A stretch of 40,997 nucleotides of DNA from MGR-bin208 sp043779285 (GCA_043779285.1 JAYWEL010000138.1:1-40997); one strand, 5' to 3'. Shown: positions 1 to 10,100, counted from the first letter of the stretch. Numbers and translations: made by a program. The notes: a model not told the origin generated them from the letters alone.

Positions 1-198
1 CCAGGTATTGTAATGCATTTCGGAATAACACAAGGTTTCTCATCATTCTATGGTGGAACTTCTTTGCTGATTATGGTTGCAGTTATTTTAGATACATTAC
101 AACAAGTAGAAACTCAATTATTAATGCACCAGTATGATGGTTTAATGAAGTCAGGTCGAATTCAAGGTCGTCAGACTTTGAGCCAGACTGCTTCCTAA
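1..198 (+). CDS. secY: SecY, C-terminal end (partial)
   Basis: The window opens inside the protein-conducting channel subunit SecY, which forms the inner-membrane Sec translocon with SecE and SecG. Only the last 65 residues are present. The frame is open from base 1 (it begins PGIV) and ends with TAA at 196-198. The segment FYGGTSLLIMVAVILDTLQQ, followed by a charged tail containing QLLMHQYDG, is the usual last transmembrane helix and cytosolic C-terminus of SecY. The ATG at 13 is an internal methionine and not a start. A strong hairpin terminator follows 25 bases downstream, so the message probably ends here and is not shared fully with map. Confidence 0.93.
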   Translation, partial: PGIVMHFGITQGFSSFYGGTSLLIMVAVILDTLQQVETQLLMHQYDGLMKSGRIQGRQTLSQTAS

Positions 199-222
199 TA
201 ACTATTATTGTAAGATATTTGT

Positions 223-258
223 AAACCTGGTAAGTATCCATCTTACCAGGTTTTATTT
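223..258 (+). terminator. Rho-independent terminator after secY
   Basis: A perfect 12-bp inverted repeat (arms 223-234 and 242-253, left arm AAACCTGGTAAG) with a 7-nt loop is followed by a T-rich run. It lies between secY and map and should end the secY message or attenuate read-through into map. Confidence 0.85.
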
Positions 259-292
259 TGTTAACTAATTTTCGAATTTTATTTTTATACGG

Positions 293-1093
293 ATGATCTA
301 TTATAAAACAAAAGCTGAGATAGAATTGATGCGGGAAAGTGCATTATTGGTAAGTAAATCATTAACCGAAATTGCAAAAAATTTAAAACCCGGCATTACT
401 ACACTTTCTTTAGATAAATTGATTGGAGAATTTATTCGGGATCATCAGGCTATTCCTTCTTTTTTAAATTATCATGGGTATCCGTTCAATTCCTGTATTT
501 CGGTAAATGATGTAGTCGTACATGGTTTCCCCAATAAAAATGAATTGAAAGAAGGCGATATAATTTCTGTAGATATTGGTGTAGTTAAAAATAATTTTCA
601 CGGCGATCATGCATATTGTTTTGCAATTGGTAATCCAGGAGCCGATATTTTGAAATTGATAAAAGTGACCAAGGAGGCTTTATATAAAGGAATTGAAAAA
701 GCGGTTGCTGGTAACAGGGTGGGAGATATTTCTTTTGCTATTCAGGAACATACCGAAAAGAAAAATGGATATGGTGTTGTACGGGAATTAGTAGGGCATG
801 GTTTAGGGAAAAGCTTGCATGAAGATCCGCAGGTGCCAAACTATGGACGAAAAGGTACAGGTACTAAAATGAAAGAAGGCTTGGTGCTTGCCATCGAACC
901 CATGATAAATATGGGAACAAAAGATGTATATACTGAAGAAGATGGATGGACTGTAAGAACCGCTGACAATAAGCCTTCGGTACATTTTGAACATGATGTT
1001 TGTGTGCAAAAAGGTAAAGCAGATATTCTTTCAGACTTCAGCATTATTGAGGCAGCTGAACGGGCAAACCCTCACTTGTATTCGGACTATTAG
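293..1093 (+). CDS. map: Type I methionine aminopeptidase
   Basis: Removes the initiator methionine from nascent cytosolic proteins. The 266-aa length is normal for the short bacterial type I enzyme. Every catalytic residue can be placed by motif: His77 (VVVHGFP), metal ligands Asp94 (SVDIG), Asp105 (HGDH), His169 (VGHGLG), Glu202 (AIEPMI) and Glu233 (HFEHD), plus His176 (SLHEDP). The ATG at 293 gives the usual N-terminus (an I-x-x-M-R-E-S type helix at residues 10-16). The gene follows secY, as in many spc operons, but a terminator separates them. No infA or rpmJ follows; the next gene is convergent and its 3' end overlaps this gene by 50 bp. Confidence 0.95.
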   Translation: MIYYKTKAEIELMRESALLVSKSLTEIAKNLKPGITTLSLDKLIGEFIRDHQAIPSFLNYHGYPFNSCISVNDVVVHGFPNKNELKEGDIISVDIGVVKNNFHGDHAYCFAIGNPGADILKLIKVTKEALYKGIEKAVAGNRVGDISFAIQEHTEKKNGYGVVRELVGHGLGKSLHEDPQVPNYGRKGTGTKMKEGLVLAIEPMINMGTKDVYTEEDGWTVRTADNKPSVHFEHDVCVQKGKADILSDFSIIEAAERANPHLYSDY

Positions 1094-2273
1094 TGAACAA
1101 CATTTGCAGTTGATTTTTTTCTTCCAAAGTCAAACTGTAATAATTATAAATGGACGAAAAGTGCATCATCCAATACTTCCAAATGATTCCGGTGATGATG
1201 CTGATTGCAAAAATCAACCAAGAGTTATAACCGGTAAGCATATTTCCATACACAGCTATCAGCCAAAAATAAAACGGAGAAAGAAAAGTAAGTGTTGCAA
1301 ATAAAACCGAATCAAAAAATATCCCTTTTTCAAATATTTTTTTTACAAAAAAATGAAATAGTTTATAAAAAGGATAATTTATTGTAAATCCTATTACTGC
1401 CGGTATTAATAATAGAACAAAAAATAATTTATCTTTTAAAAGCTGTTGCTTGCTGAAAGGGAAATAGTCCTGTATCCATTTTCCTGAAAGGTTTTCATTG
1501 ATTGATCCTGCAACAGAAATTTGTGTTTTCAGTTGATTGATAGTTTCCAACGTTTTGCAATGATCAGGTTGAAATTGTTGTGCATTTGTTAGTAAGGATT
1601 TCCAAATCGTCATTTGGTTTTTATCGGGATGTGAAAAGACAAAACTTATTTTTCTCAATTCCGCACGTACTCTGAGTTTTAACCTATTATTCCATTCTCC
1701 GTATTTTTCAAATGATTCAGGACTGATATTGTTTATTGGGTCTCCGGCAAATAAAAAAACATGTTTCCCGGCATGGTTATATTGATTATAATTTATGCCG
1801 ATAGGAATGATTGTAAGCCTTTCCTTAAGTTCTTCATCTTGTAAAGCATCCCATATTAAACGGGCCGGTCCGCTTTTTATAGGCTTAATTTCCCAGTCAT
1901 GAATTGTTATGCCCTCTGCAAAAATCAGGATCTTTCCGTTTTTTTTCAGTATATCTATACATTGGGCAAAGCTGTTTTGATTTTCTCTTAACCTGGTTTT
2001 TTCTTCGGTGTGTCTGTAAACCGGAATACCATTCAGGCCTTTTAATATCCATTTTAAGAAAAAATTTTTAAACATATCGCTGCGGACCAGAAAATGAAAA
2101 GGCCTGGAATACGCATTACCAATGATGATGGCATCCAAAAATGAATTTGGATGATTAGCCAATAAAAGTGTAGGTCCTCCCTGGTTAATAAAAGCTTTGC
2201 CGCAGACATTTATTTCCCTATATAAAAGGAAAAAAGAAATCCGGCTGATAAATTTTATAACGGAATAAAACAA
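1044..2273 (-). CDS. PlsC-like 1-acylglycerol-phosphate acyltransferase family membrane protein
   Basis: Probably transfers an acyl chain onto a glycerolipid or a related acceptor at the inner membrane; the substrate cannot be read from sequence. Acyltransferase blocks are in order: NHPNSFLD near residue 40 (His41 is the presumed catalytic base), GIPVYR near 82, FAEGI near 118 (replacing the usual FPEGT), and IPIGINY near 155. The last ~125 residues hold about three hydrophobic segments and a polar tail, a layout common in Bacteroidota members. The frame opens just after a TAG at 2277-2279 and no ATG precedes the conserved region, so the TTG at 2271-2273 is the best start. The 3' end overlaps map on the other strand by 50 bp. 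Confidence 0.85.
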   Translation of the reverse strand: MFYSVIKFISRISFFLLYREINVCGKAFINQGGPTLLLANHPNSFLDAIIIGNAYSRPFHFLVRSDMFKNFFLKWILKGLNGIPVYRHTEEKTRLRENQNSFAQCIDILKKNGKILIFAEGITIHDWEIKPIKSGPARLIWDALQDEELKERLTIIPIGINYNQYNHAGKHVFLFAGDPINNISPESFEKYGEWNNRLKLRVRAELRKISFVFSHPDKNQMTIWKSLLTNAQQFQPDHCKTLETINQLKTQISVAGSINENLSGKWIQDYFPFSKQQLLKDKLFFVLLLIPAVIGFTINYPFYKLFHFFVKKIFEKGIFFDSVLFATLTFLSPFYFWLIAVYGNMLTGYNSWLIFAISIITGIIWKYWMMHFSSIYNYYSLTLEEKNQLQMLFTNSPNTSEGLPVQLPQ

Positions 2274-2363
2274 ATGCTATTAGTTTTGAATGCAGAAATA
2301 TACTTGTGAAGAAAAATTTTAAAGTTTGAAAGGTTCACAATTAAAATTAAAATTAAAATCAGA

Positions 2364-3644
2364 TTGAAAGATAAAATTAATTCGAACACTAAAGCGGTTA
2401 AGAAAAAATTGATTGTGATAGGTGGCGGGGCTGCCGGTTTTTTCTGTGCTATCAATGCGGCTACTCTTCATCCCCATATGAACATTGTGATACTGGAGAA
2501 GTCTTCCAAGCTTTTAGCAAAGGTTCGAATTTCAGGTGGTGGTCGATGTAATGTTACACATGCATGTTTCAGCATTGATGAAATGATGAAAAAATATCCA
2601 CGTGGTGGGCAGTTTGTGCGAAAAGCATTTCACCAATTTTTTACTACCGATACCATTAAATGGTTCGAGGATCGGGGAGTAAAAATTAAAAAGGAACCAG
2701 ATGGTAGAATGTTCCCTGTTTCTGATTCATCGCAAAGCATTATTGACACATTGATGAAAGAAGTCAATCAGCATTCTATCGAAATAATGATGAATGCAGA
2801 AGTAAAAAGTTTTTCTAAAAAAGAAGATAGGTTTTTATTAAAAATTTCAGGCGAAAGGGAAATGGAAACTGAATATTTATGTATTGCCAGTGGTGGTTAT
2901 CCGAAAGCACAGATGTTTGACTGGTTGAGTGAATCGGGGCATAGTTTTGAAGAGCCGGTACCTTCTTTGTTTACGTTTAATATGCCCGGAAATGAAATTG
3001 TAAAATTGATGGGTGTCAGTGTTCCGGATGTGCAGGTAAAAATAAACGGTACTAAATTGATGGAACGGGGACCCGTTTTAATTACACATTGGGGAATGAG
3101 CGGACCGGCAATTATTCGATTAAGTGCATGGGGTGCAAGAGACCTGGCAAAATGCAATTGGCATTTTACATCTTTGGTAAATTGGTTACCCGATTTTTCT
3201 GAAAATTCACTACGTGAAAAATTTCAGCAATATCGGTTTTCATTAGCTACGCAAAAAATTGTCAATAAAAATCCTTTCGGATTGCCTCAACGACTTTGGG
3301 AATATTTTATCGATGAAGCAGGAATAAAATCAGATATACAATGGGCCAACCTACCAGCTAAAAATCAAAATCTTTTGATAAAACAGTTGGTTTCCGGAGA
3401 ATTTCAGGTTAAAGGGAAAACTACTTTTAAAGAAGAATTTGTAACTGCCGGTGGTGTAAAATTGGTGGAAGTAGACCCAAATACTATGATGAGCAAAAAA
3501 ATAGAAAACCTTTATTTTGCCGGTGAGGTTTTGAATGTAGATGGTATTACCGGAGGGTTTAATTTTCAGCATGCCTGGACTAGTGGATTCATTGCCGCAA
3601 AAAGCATTGCACAAAAAGCAACAGAAGTTTCCGAAATGCTTTAA
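2364..3644 (+). CDS. NAD(P)/FAD-dependent oxidoreductase, HI0933/BaiN family
   Basis: Flavoprotein of the HI0933-like family; its physiological substrate is unknown in most bacteria. A dinucleotide-binding motif starts at residue ~19 (IGGGAAGFF), the family signature SGGGRCNVTH sits at ~57-66, and the C-terminal FAD contact GGFNFQHAWTSGF is near 400. The 426-aa length is typical. No ATG lies between the upstream AT-rich repeats and the Rossmann motif, so the TTG at 2364 is taken as the start. It is divergent from the acyltransferase, and the 90-bp gap must hold both promoters. The stop codon runs directly into a foldback repeat, which may act as its 3' end. Confidence 0.9.
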   Translation: MKDKINSNTKAVKKKLIVIGGGAAGFFCAINAATLHPHMNIVILEKSSKLLAKVRISGGGRCNVTHACFSIDEMMKKYPRGGQFVRKAFHQFFTTDTIKWFEDRGVKIKKEPDGRMFPVSDSSQSIIDTLMKEVNQHSIEIMMNAEVKSFSKKEDRFLLKISGEREMETEYLCIASGGYPKAQMFDWLSESGHSFEEPVPSLFTFNMPGNEIVKLMGVSVPDVQVKINGTKLMERGPVLITHWGMSGPAIIRLSAWGARDLAKCNWHFTSLVNWLPDFSENSLREKFQQYRFSLATQKIVNKNPFGLPQRLWEYFIDEAGIKSDIQWANLPAKNQNLLIKQLVSGEFQVKGKTTFKEEFVTAGGVKLVEVDPNTMMSKKIENLYFAGEVLNVDGITGGFNFQHAWTSGFIAAKSIAQKATEVSEML

Positions 3645-3770
3645 AATCAAGTAATACCGCTAATAAACAGTAAATAGTCCAATGCGCTTTTCTGCGGTAT
3701 AATACCATCTAAGATTTACACATAGTCCGTTGGACTATTTAGTAAATCAAGATGGTATTACTATTGATTT
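3644..3770. repeat. Foldback element with nested and interleaved inverted repeats
   Basis: Three inverted repeats sit in 127 bp between convergent genes. The outer arms are 3644-3658 and 3754-3770 (AAATCAAGTAATACC against its complement with a 2-nt bulge). The second pair is 3671-3682 and 3730-3741 (TAAATAGTCCAA, perfect 12 bp). The third is 3700-3710 and 3750-3760 (TAATACCATCT, perfect 11 bp). The second and third pairs interleave, and the third competes with the outer pair for the same right arm. It could be a small MITE-like insertion or a two-way terminator. I see no coding function in it. Confidence 0.7.
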
Positions 3771-3837
3771 AAGAATTTATCTTTCGGCTTATTTAATGGA
3801 TTCAGAAAGCGGCACTTCAACATACGACTGTTTATTC

Positions 3838-6195
3838 TTAATCAATAATTTTTTTAAAATGTGCCAATTTCCCGTCTTTAGTAATTCCTTCAATGATTAT
3901 CCGGTAACTTTTTGACACATCATTATTATAAAAGGATATTATTTTTTTTGAATTTCCTGGCTCGGTCAGAATCATGGGTTCCCACAACAGTGTTGTCCGC
4001 AGATCATTTAGTCCCTCTTTTTGCTCTGCCATACTATAATCAGGTGAATAAAAATCTCGAATTTCTGTATAGCCGGATATTTTTTTATGACCCATACCCT
4101 TACCTTGTACATAAGGTGCATCCACATCATCCCGCAAATAAATGGCAATTGCACCCCGGTCCCTAGCAAATGAATTTCCCCAGAAAGGGGCCGGAAATAT
4201 TTTTATATACGCCACATCACTAACAAGCAAATTTTCAAACATCAAACCATCGGTTTCCATTTCATTGACATAATAAACAGGTGAATTTAATCTAGATGAG
4301 AATACCCGCTGACGCAAATAACTTTGTAAATTTTGATATTTATAAATTGGAGGATCATTTTTTAAATCAATACTCATTTCACTGTAGCCTTTAAATAAGC
4401 CATTGGTAAATTTTTCTTCTAAGATCTCAATGGGAGATTTAATTTTTGAACGGATTGTAACAGTCTCCAAAATTTTTCCCTTGTAAGATTCATAAGCTTG
4501 CCAATTATTAAATGCCGTTTTGTATTTCATTGCGAATGAATCTGAAAAAAACGGGTTATAATAGTTTGGTTTTTTTTTCTTGTCATTCACCATTGCCTGC
4601 ATCCGTTCTTTCATAAAATCAATATCAGCAAATTTATAAACACTGGATTTCCCAAATTGATAAAAAACATCCATGGTATTAAAAAATACAAATCCCGTGT
4701 CTTTGAAACTACCTTGCTGATCGATTGCTGCATAAACTATGACAGAGCTAGAATCGCTTTGCCTAACCAGCATGATCAGATTTTCAGGCGTGGATTTACT
4801 TTTACGAACTTCATTTACCGAGCCAGATAAAACCAGGTATTCAATATCTTTCTGTTGTTTATTATTAATTGACATATTTTTCTTTCTCAAATCATACCAA
4901 TTAATCCGACGCCAACCATTGGTCAGCATAACAAGATCTAGATGTTGCTTTACAGAGTCACTGGCATTCGAAAAATAATAAGCGGGGTTATAAACAGTGC
5001 CTCGAATATCCGATGTCATTAAAAGAGAAGAAAAAATGTTTTCGCTACTGTCTGTACCAAAAGAAGCGTCTGTAATTGCCATGGAAAGGTTTGCCACAAT
5101 ACTATCGGGAACTTCAACTTGAATTTCATTGAATGTTCTTTTCGTTAACCCACGATGAGTAATATTCACCATTGTGTTAAAAAAATAATCCCGGTTATCT
5201 ATAAACATAATCCGTTCAGAAACCGGGTTGGATTCTTTATCAAAAACAGTAATTGTCAATATACCATTGGGTAATTGAGAAACCGGCATATTTTTGATTA
5301 CTGAAGTAGTCTCTCTCAAATTAAAATCAGTTTTAAAAACCATTTGTTGTTGCATGGTGCCTATAACAAATCCTTCCTTTAAATTATCATCTAAATACTC
5401 ATTTCTTGTTAATACAAAATATACCTTACCCATTTTAGTTTCTGCAAAAATGTTGATGCCAGCCTGGTTTGAAGTTGGTAAAACGGTACTGTGTTTCTCA
5501 CCGGTATCGTCTACCCATTTTGCAATATATTTTACACCTGAATCGGGGATAAAATAAAAATAGCCCATCCCGTCATGTTGTGATTCAAAATTTCCAGCCG
5601 GGCTTCCCTTTTCGGTTTGCAATTCCGCTTTAAATTTTATTGGCCTCCCCCATTGGTCATTTGCCTTAAATGCAATTTTATTTTTGATTCCCACAATCGC
5701 ATCACCACCCTCGGGAAAAAACCGAATGCTTGGAATTGGCTTTTGTATTTTTGCTGTAGAAGTTTGAATAGAAATAATCCGGATATCTTTATTATACAAA
5801 AAAGCGGTATCAAAATTCAACATCCACCGGGTATAACCTCTTACATGAATATTATTTCCTTTGTAGTCGAGAGGTATATCGAACTGGCCAGCGGCCGAAG
5901 AATTATAAACAGGGCTAACACTGTGAAAAAGTACATTTCCTTTATCATCGAGCCAATCCAGGTAAAATGTTTTGGTGATTTCTGCCGGAAAATCGCCCTG
6001 CAAGATATAGGCTTTAAACCAAATGGTTTCTCCTGCTGTATAAGCCGATTTATCGTAATGGAGATACGCTTTTTCGGCTTCCTGCTTTTCTCCATATTCT
6101 TTTAAATTTGTTACAATGGTTTGTGCTTTCAATTTGCATAAGTCCAGTATCAAAAAAAATATAATGCAAAAGAAAAATCGCATAGTCATTAACAT
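3838..6195 (-). CDS. Secreted MG2/alpha-2-macroglobulin-like envelope protein
   Basis: A 785-aa exported protein of unknown function. The N-terminus has a hydrophobic signal segment ending near KAQ (~residue 25). Residues ~40-70 (AYLHYDKSAYTAGETIWFKA) resemble the MG2 domain of bacterial alpha-2-macroglobulins, and the rest is beta-rich with Ig-like spacing. A later part (LQSYLRQRVF, then VNEMETDGL, roughly residues 635-665) resembles the plug-like region found in Bacteroidota relatives annotated as TonB-receptor-plug proteins. No beta-barrel follows it. Three in-frame ATGs (residues 1, 3 and 5) compete; the fifth-codon start gives the neatest signal peptide (MRFFF). The gene stands alone, with about 140 bp between it and the HNH gene. 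Confidence 0.7.
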   Translation of the reverse strand: MLMTMRFFFCIIFFLILDLCKLKAQTIVTNLKEYGEKQEAEKAYLHYDKSAYTAGETIWFKAYILQGDFPAEITKTFYLDWLDDKGNVLFHSVSPVYNSSAAGQFDIPLDYKGNNIHVRGYTRWMLNFDTAFLYNKDIRIISIQTSTAKIQKPIPSIRFFPEGGDAIVGIKNKIAFKANDQWGRPIKFKAELQTEKGSPAGNFESQHDGMGYFYFIPDSGVKYIAKWVDDTGEKHSTVLPTSNQAGINIFAETKMGKVYFVLTRNEYLDDNLKEGFVIGTMQQQMVFKTDFNLRETTSVIKNMPVSQLPNGILTITVFDKESNPVSERIMFIDNRDYFFNTMVNITHRGLTKRTFNEIQVEVPDSIVANLSMAITDASFGTDSSENIFSSLLMTSDIRGTVYNPAYYFSNASDSVKQHLDLVMLTNGWRRINWYDLRKKNMSINNKQQKDIEYLVLSGSVNEVRKSKSTPENLIMLVRQSDSSSVIVYAAIDQQGSFKDTGFVFFNTMDVFYQFGKSSVYKFADIDFMKERMQAMVNDKKKKPNYYNPFFSDSFAMKYKTAFNNWQAYESYKGKILETVTIRSKIKSPIEILEEKFTNGLFKGYSEMSIDLKNDPPIYKYQNLQSYLRQRVFSSRLNSPVYYVNEMETDGLMFENLLVSDVAYIKIFPAPFWGNSFARDRGAIAIYLRDDVDAPYVQGKGMGHKKISGYTEIRDFYSPDYSMAEQKEGLNDLRTTLLWEPMILTEPGNSKKIISFYNNDVSKSYRIIIEGITKDGKLAHFKKIID

Positions 6196-6336
6196 AAAAC
6201 AAATATTTGTTTCAAGTTACCGTGTATTATATATTGATTTTGTTAAATATTTACTAACCCAAGCTTAAGGTTAGCCGTAATTTCAATTTTGACTTTTCTG
6301 TAACACTTGTATTTGTCGGCAACTCGTTCAGGAAAT

Positions 6337-7107
6337 TTAATTGGCTGCTTCAATGTCTGCCCAGTTTTCACCACGTTTAATTCGATATATCTGCGTGTCG
6401 GTTACTTTAAATTGTTTGACAAGCTGTTTCATGGGTTTACCCAGGTTAATCATTTTTTTTAACAACATTACTTTGGTAACAGTCAACTTGGTGGCCCTTG
6501 AAATTTCTTTTCGCCTGAGCCGCCTCTCCTGCTTTTCTTTAATTACATACGGACTGTTTTGTTGATGTGCATAATTTTCTTCTGCGGTCATCCATTTTAA
6601 ATTACCGGCCCTGTTGTTCAGTTTTTCAAAGTCTAGATGAGCAACAATAGTTTGATTGACCCTTGGCTTTGTAAGAAAATAATCAGCTACAAGCCGGTGA
6701 ATAAGCGAATGATAATTGATGGTTCTTTCTTTCAGGTTTTTTTGAAATTTTTTGCTTAAACTTTTTTTTAACGAGGTCAGTAAATCTGTCGTTTCTGAAA
6801 TTGTTTTTTTACTTTCTTTGTTTTCTTTTAATGCTTTTAAACTTCGTGCCAATTTAAAAACCTGTTGTTGTAAATAGTCAAGCCGTTTTTGGGTTTTCTC
6901 TTCTCTGGGTTTATAAAGTTTAAGCCGGATAATACGGTAACCATTAATCATAGAACCGTTTATAATATTACCGTCCGAAACTTTGTTGAAAGTCCTTATT
7001 CGTCCAAAGTTTGAAACCTCAATACGGCAGTCATTTGTAAACTCAAAGTCAAACTCAATGGCTTTCCAGTTCTCTCCAAAGTGGTTTTGTTTCATGTGTC
7101 TTGTCAA
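6337..7107 (-). CDS. NUMOD4/HNH-type DNA-binding protein (homing-endonuclease-like)
   Basis: A 256-aa protein built like a stand-alone homing endonuclease. Residues ~12-65 match a NUMOD4 motif (ENWKAIEF, then VSNFGRIRTF). A lysine-rich probable coiled coil follows (~70-125). An HNH-like core comes next (HRLVADYF, then VAHLDFEKLNNRAGNLKW), and a C-terminal helix-turn-helix of NUMOD type ends in YRIKRGENW. The usual Asn before the HNH histidine is Ala here (VAHLD), so nuclease activity is doubtful. It does not interrupt another gene and has no mobile flanks. I infer a domesticated DNA-binding protein. ATG at 7107 or at codon 5 (7095) could be the start. It lies downstream of icmF on the same strand with a 77-bp gap. 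Confidence 0.72.
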   Translation of the reverse strand: MTRHMKQNHFGENWKAIEFDFEFTNDCRIEVSNFGRIRTFNKVSDGNIINGSMINGYRIIRLKLYKPREEKTQKRLDYLQQQVFKLARSLKALKENKESKKTISETTDLLTSLKKSLSKKFQKNLKERTINYHSLIHRLVADYFLTKPRVNQTIVAHLDFEKLNNRAGNLKWMTAEENYAHQQNSPYVIKEKQERRLRRKEISRATKLTVTKVMLLKKMINLGKPMKQLVKQFKVTDTQIYRIKRGENWADIEAAN

Positions 7108-7184
7108 AATATTGAATGGTTATAATACTGATGCAAGATTGTCACGGGTATATTCATTATTTCTTTATCCCTTTATTAACTTCA

Positions 7185-10100
7185 TTACATATTTCGCCGG
7201 TATTGCCCGCCTACTTCATACAAGGCATTGGTAATTTGCCCCAGGCTGCAATACTTTACGGTTTCCATTAATTCTTCAAAAAGATTTCCTTTACTGATGG
7301 CAACTTTCTGCAAATTCTTTAACGCATCTGCAGACTTGTCTTCATGTATTTTCCGGAACTGATGTAGATTATAGATCTGCTGTTCTTTTTCTTCTGTTGT
7401 ACTTCTGATGACTTCTCCTGGTAAAATTGTAGGGCTGCCCTCTTTATTTAAAAACGTATTGACACCAACAATCGGTAATTCACCTGAGTGTTTCTGATGT
7501 TCGTAATACAGACTTTCTTCCTGAATTTTATTGCGTTGATACATTCGTTCCATAGCACCCAATACGCCGCCTCTTTCAGTAATTCGATTGAATTCGGCCA
7601 TCACGGCTTCTTCAACTAGGTCGGTCAATTCTTCAATCAAAAAACTTCCCTGATTCGGGTTTTCATTTTTTGCAGTACCCAGTTCCCGATTAATAATTAA
7701 TTGAATCGCCATGGCTCTTCTCACACTTTCTTCGGTTGGAGTGGTAATGGCCTCATCGTATGCATTGGTGTGTAAGCTGTTGCAATTATCATAGATGGCA
7801 TACAATGCCTGCAGACTTGTACGTATATCGTTGAAATCAATTTCTTGTGCATGCAAACTTCTGCCCGATGTTTGGATATGATACTTCAACATCTGACTAC
7901 GTTTGTTGGCTTTGTATTTATACTTCATCGATTTTGCCCAGATGCGGCGGGCCACACGGCCAATGACACTGTATTCCACATCCATTCCATTACTGAAAAA
8001 GAAACTCAGGTTTGGCGCAAAATCATCAATGTTCATTCCCCGGCTCAAATAATATTCTACAAACGTAAAACCGTTTGACAAGGTAAATGCCAACTGTGTT
8101 ATTGGATTGGCTCCAGCCTCTGCAATATGATAACCGCTGATGGATACACTGTAAAAATTCCGGATGCTTTTATTGATGAAATATTCCTGCACATCACCCA
8201 TCAGTTTCAAAGCAAACTCGGTACTGAAGATGCAGGTATTCTGTGCCTGGTCTTCTTTTAATATATCGGCTTGTACCGTACCACGAACCTGTTGCATGGT
8301 TTTTGTTTTTATTTCTTCATACACTTCTTTGGGCAATACTTTATCGCCGCTTACACCCAATAATTTCAAACCCAGTCCGTCATTTCCTTCCGGTAAAAGA
8401 TCCTTGCCATCAGAAGTATTGAAATATTTTGGTTGCGGTAATTTGTTAAATATTTCTCTGATCTTTTTTTCTGCATCCGGCCATTGATTATTTTCTGTCA
8501 GCCATTTTTCGCATTGCTGATCGATGGCAGCATTCATAAAAAAAGCCAGTATCATGGGTGCCGGGCCATTGATGGTCATACTCACCGATGTCATAGGGCT
8601 CGACAAATCGAAACCGCTATATAATTTTTTTGCATCATCCACTGTGGCAATACTCACCCCACTGTTTCCAACTTTACCATATATGTCGGGCCTCTTCGCC
8701 GGGTCCTCACCATATAATGTAACCGAATCGAAGGCTGTAGATAAACGCTTGGCTGGTTGCCCGAATGAAACATAATGAAAACGTTTATTGGTTCGTTCCG
8801 GTCCGCCTTCACCGGCAAACATTCTTGTCGGGTCTTCACCTTCCCGTTTCAATGGAAATACGCCGGCGGTAAATGGAAAATGCCCCGGTGCATTTTCTTG
8901 TGCTTGCCACTTTAAAATATCACCCCAATCTTTGTATTTAGGCAAAACGACTTTTGCAATTCGTGTACCCGAAAGGCTGGTAGAAATCATGGGTTGCTTA
9001 AGCACCTTATCTCGTACTTTATATTCATAAAAATCTTCCTGGTAAGCTTTTATTTTTGACGGCCAATTAGTGATAAGTTTTCTGCTAATCGGTGTAAGCT
9101 GTTCTTCATAAAAAGTATACAAGTCCAGTAAACCTTTTTCTATATCCGGACTACCGTTTCCGTTAGAAACATTTCGGATTATTTCTAACGAACCCTGTAA
9201 TTGATAAAGCTTGGTTGCAATGGCAGACTGATCTTTTACCAGTTGATCATATTCTTTTATTGTCTCGGCAATTTCGCTCAGGTAACGAACCCGTGAAGAA
9301 GGAATTATCGCTTCGCTGCCAAAGCCACGTATAGAATCAAGGCTTTCATTCGATCTTTCTCCAAAAATGACGGTCGTTTTCTTTTCAACGGATTCCATCA
9401 ACATATTGAAAAGTTTATTCACCCCACCATCATTGAATTGTGCAGCTATAGTGCCTACTACCGGAAGTTCTTCATCTTTTGCTTGAAATAAAACATGATT
9501 TCGTTTGTATTGTTTCCGTACATCTGCCAGGGCATCCAATGCACCGGCCTTATCAAATTTATTAATAGCAATCACATCGGCATAATCCAACATATTGATT
9601 TTTTCCAGTTGTGATGCTGCACCATATTCCGGTGTCATTACATATAAACTCACATCACAAAAATCGAGAATCGATGCATCACTTTGTCCCACACCTGCAC
9701 TTTCCAGAATGATAAAATCGAAAGATGCCGCTTTGCAAATATCAATGGCATCTTTTACATACGCACTCAATGCCTTATCGCTTTCGCGGGTAGCTAGCGA
9801 ACGCATGTATGCCCGGGGATTGTGAATAGAATTCATCCGGATACGATCGCCCAGTAATGCACCACCCGTTTTTTTCTTGGATGGATCGACAGAGATTACG
9901 GCAATCGTTTTTTCTGTAAACGCATTTAAAAACCGACGTACAATTTCATCAGTGACAGATGATTTACCTGCACCTCCGGTTCCTGTAATTCCCAAAACCG
10001 GTATTAAATGGCCCTTCTGTCGGTTTTCTGAAAGTCTTAGAATTTCTGATATCAATTTGGAATTATCCTCACCGTTTTCTGCCAGTGTTATAGCTCTCGC

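Noticed and set aside
3730..3915. Plus-strand 61-aa open frame after the flavoprotein gene
   Set aside because: It starts inside the foldback repeat and runs into the antisense of the MG2-like gene; no protein feature is seen.
5617..6105. Plus-strand 162-aa open frame inside the MG2-like gene
   Set aside because: It is the antisense shadow of a well-supported signal-peptide protein, with no domain or codon support.
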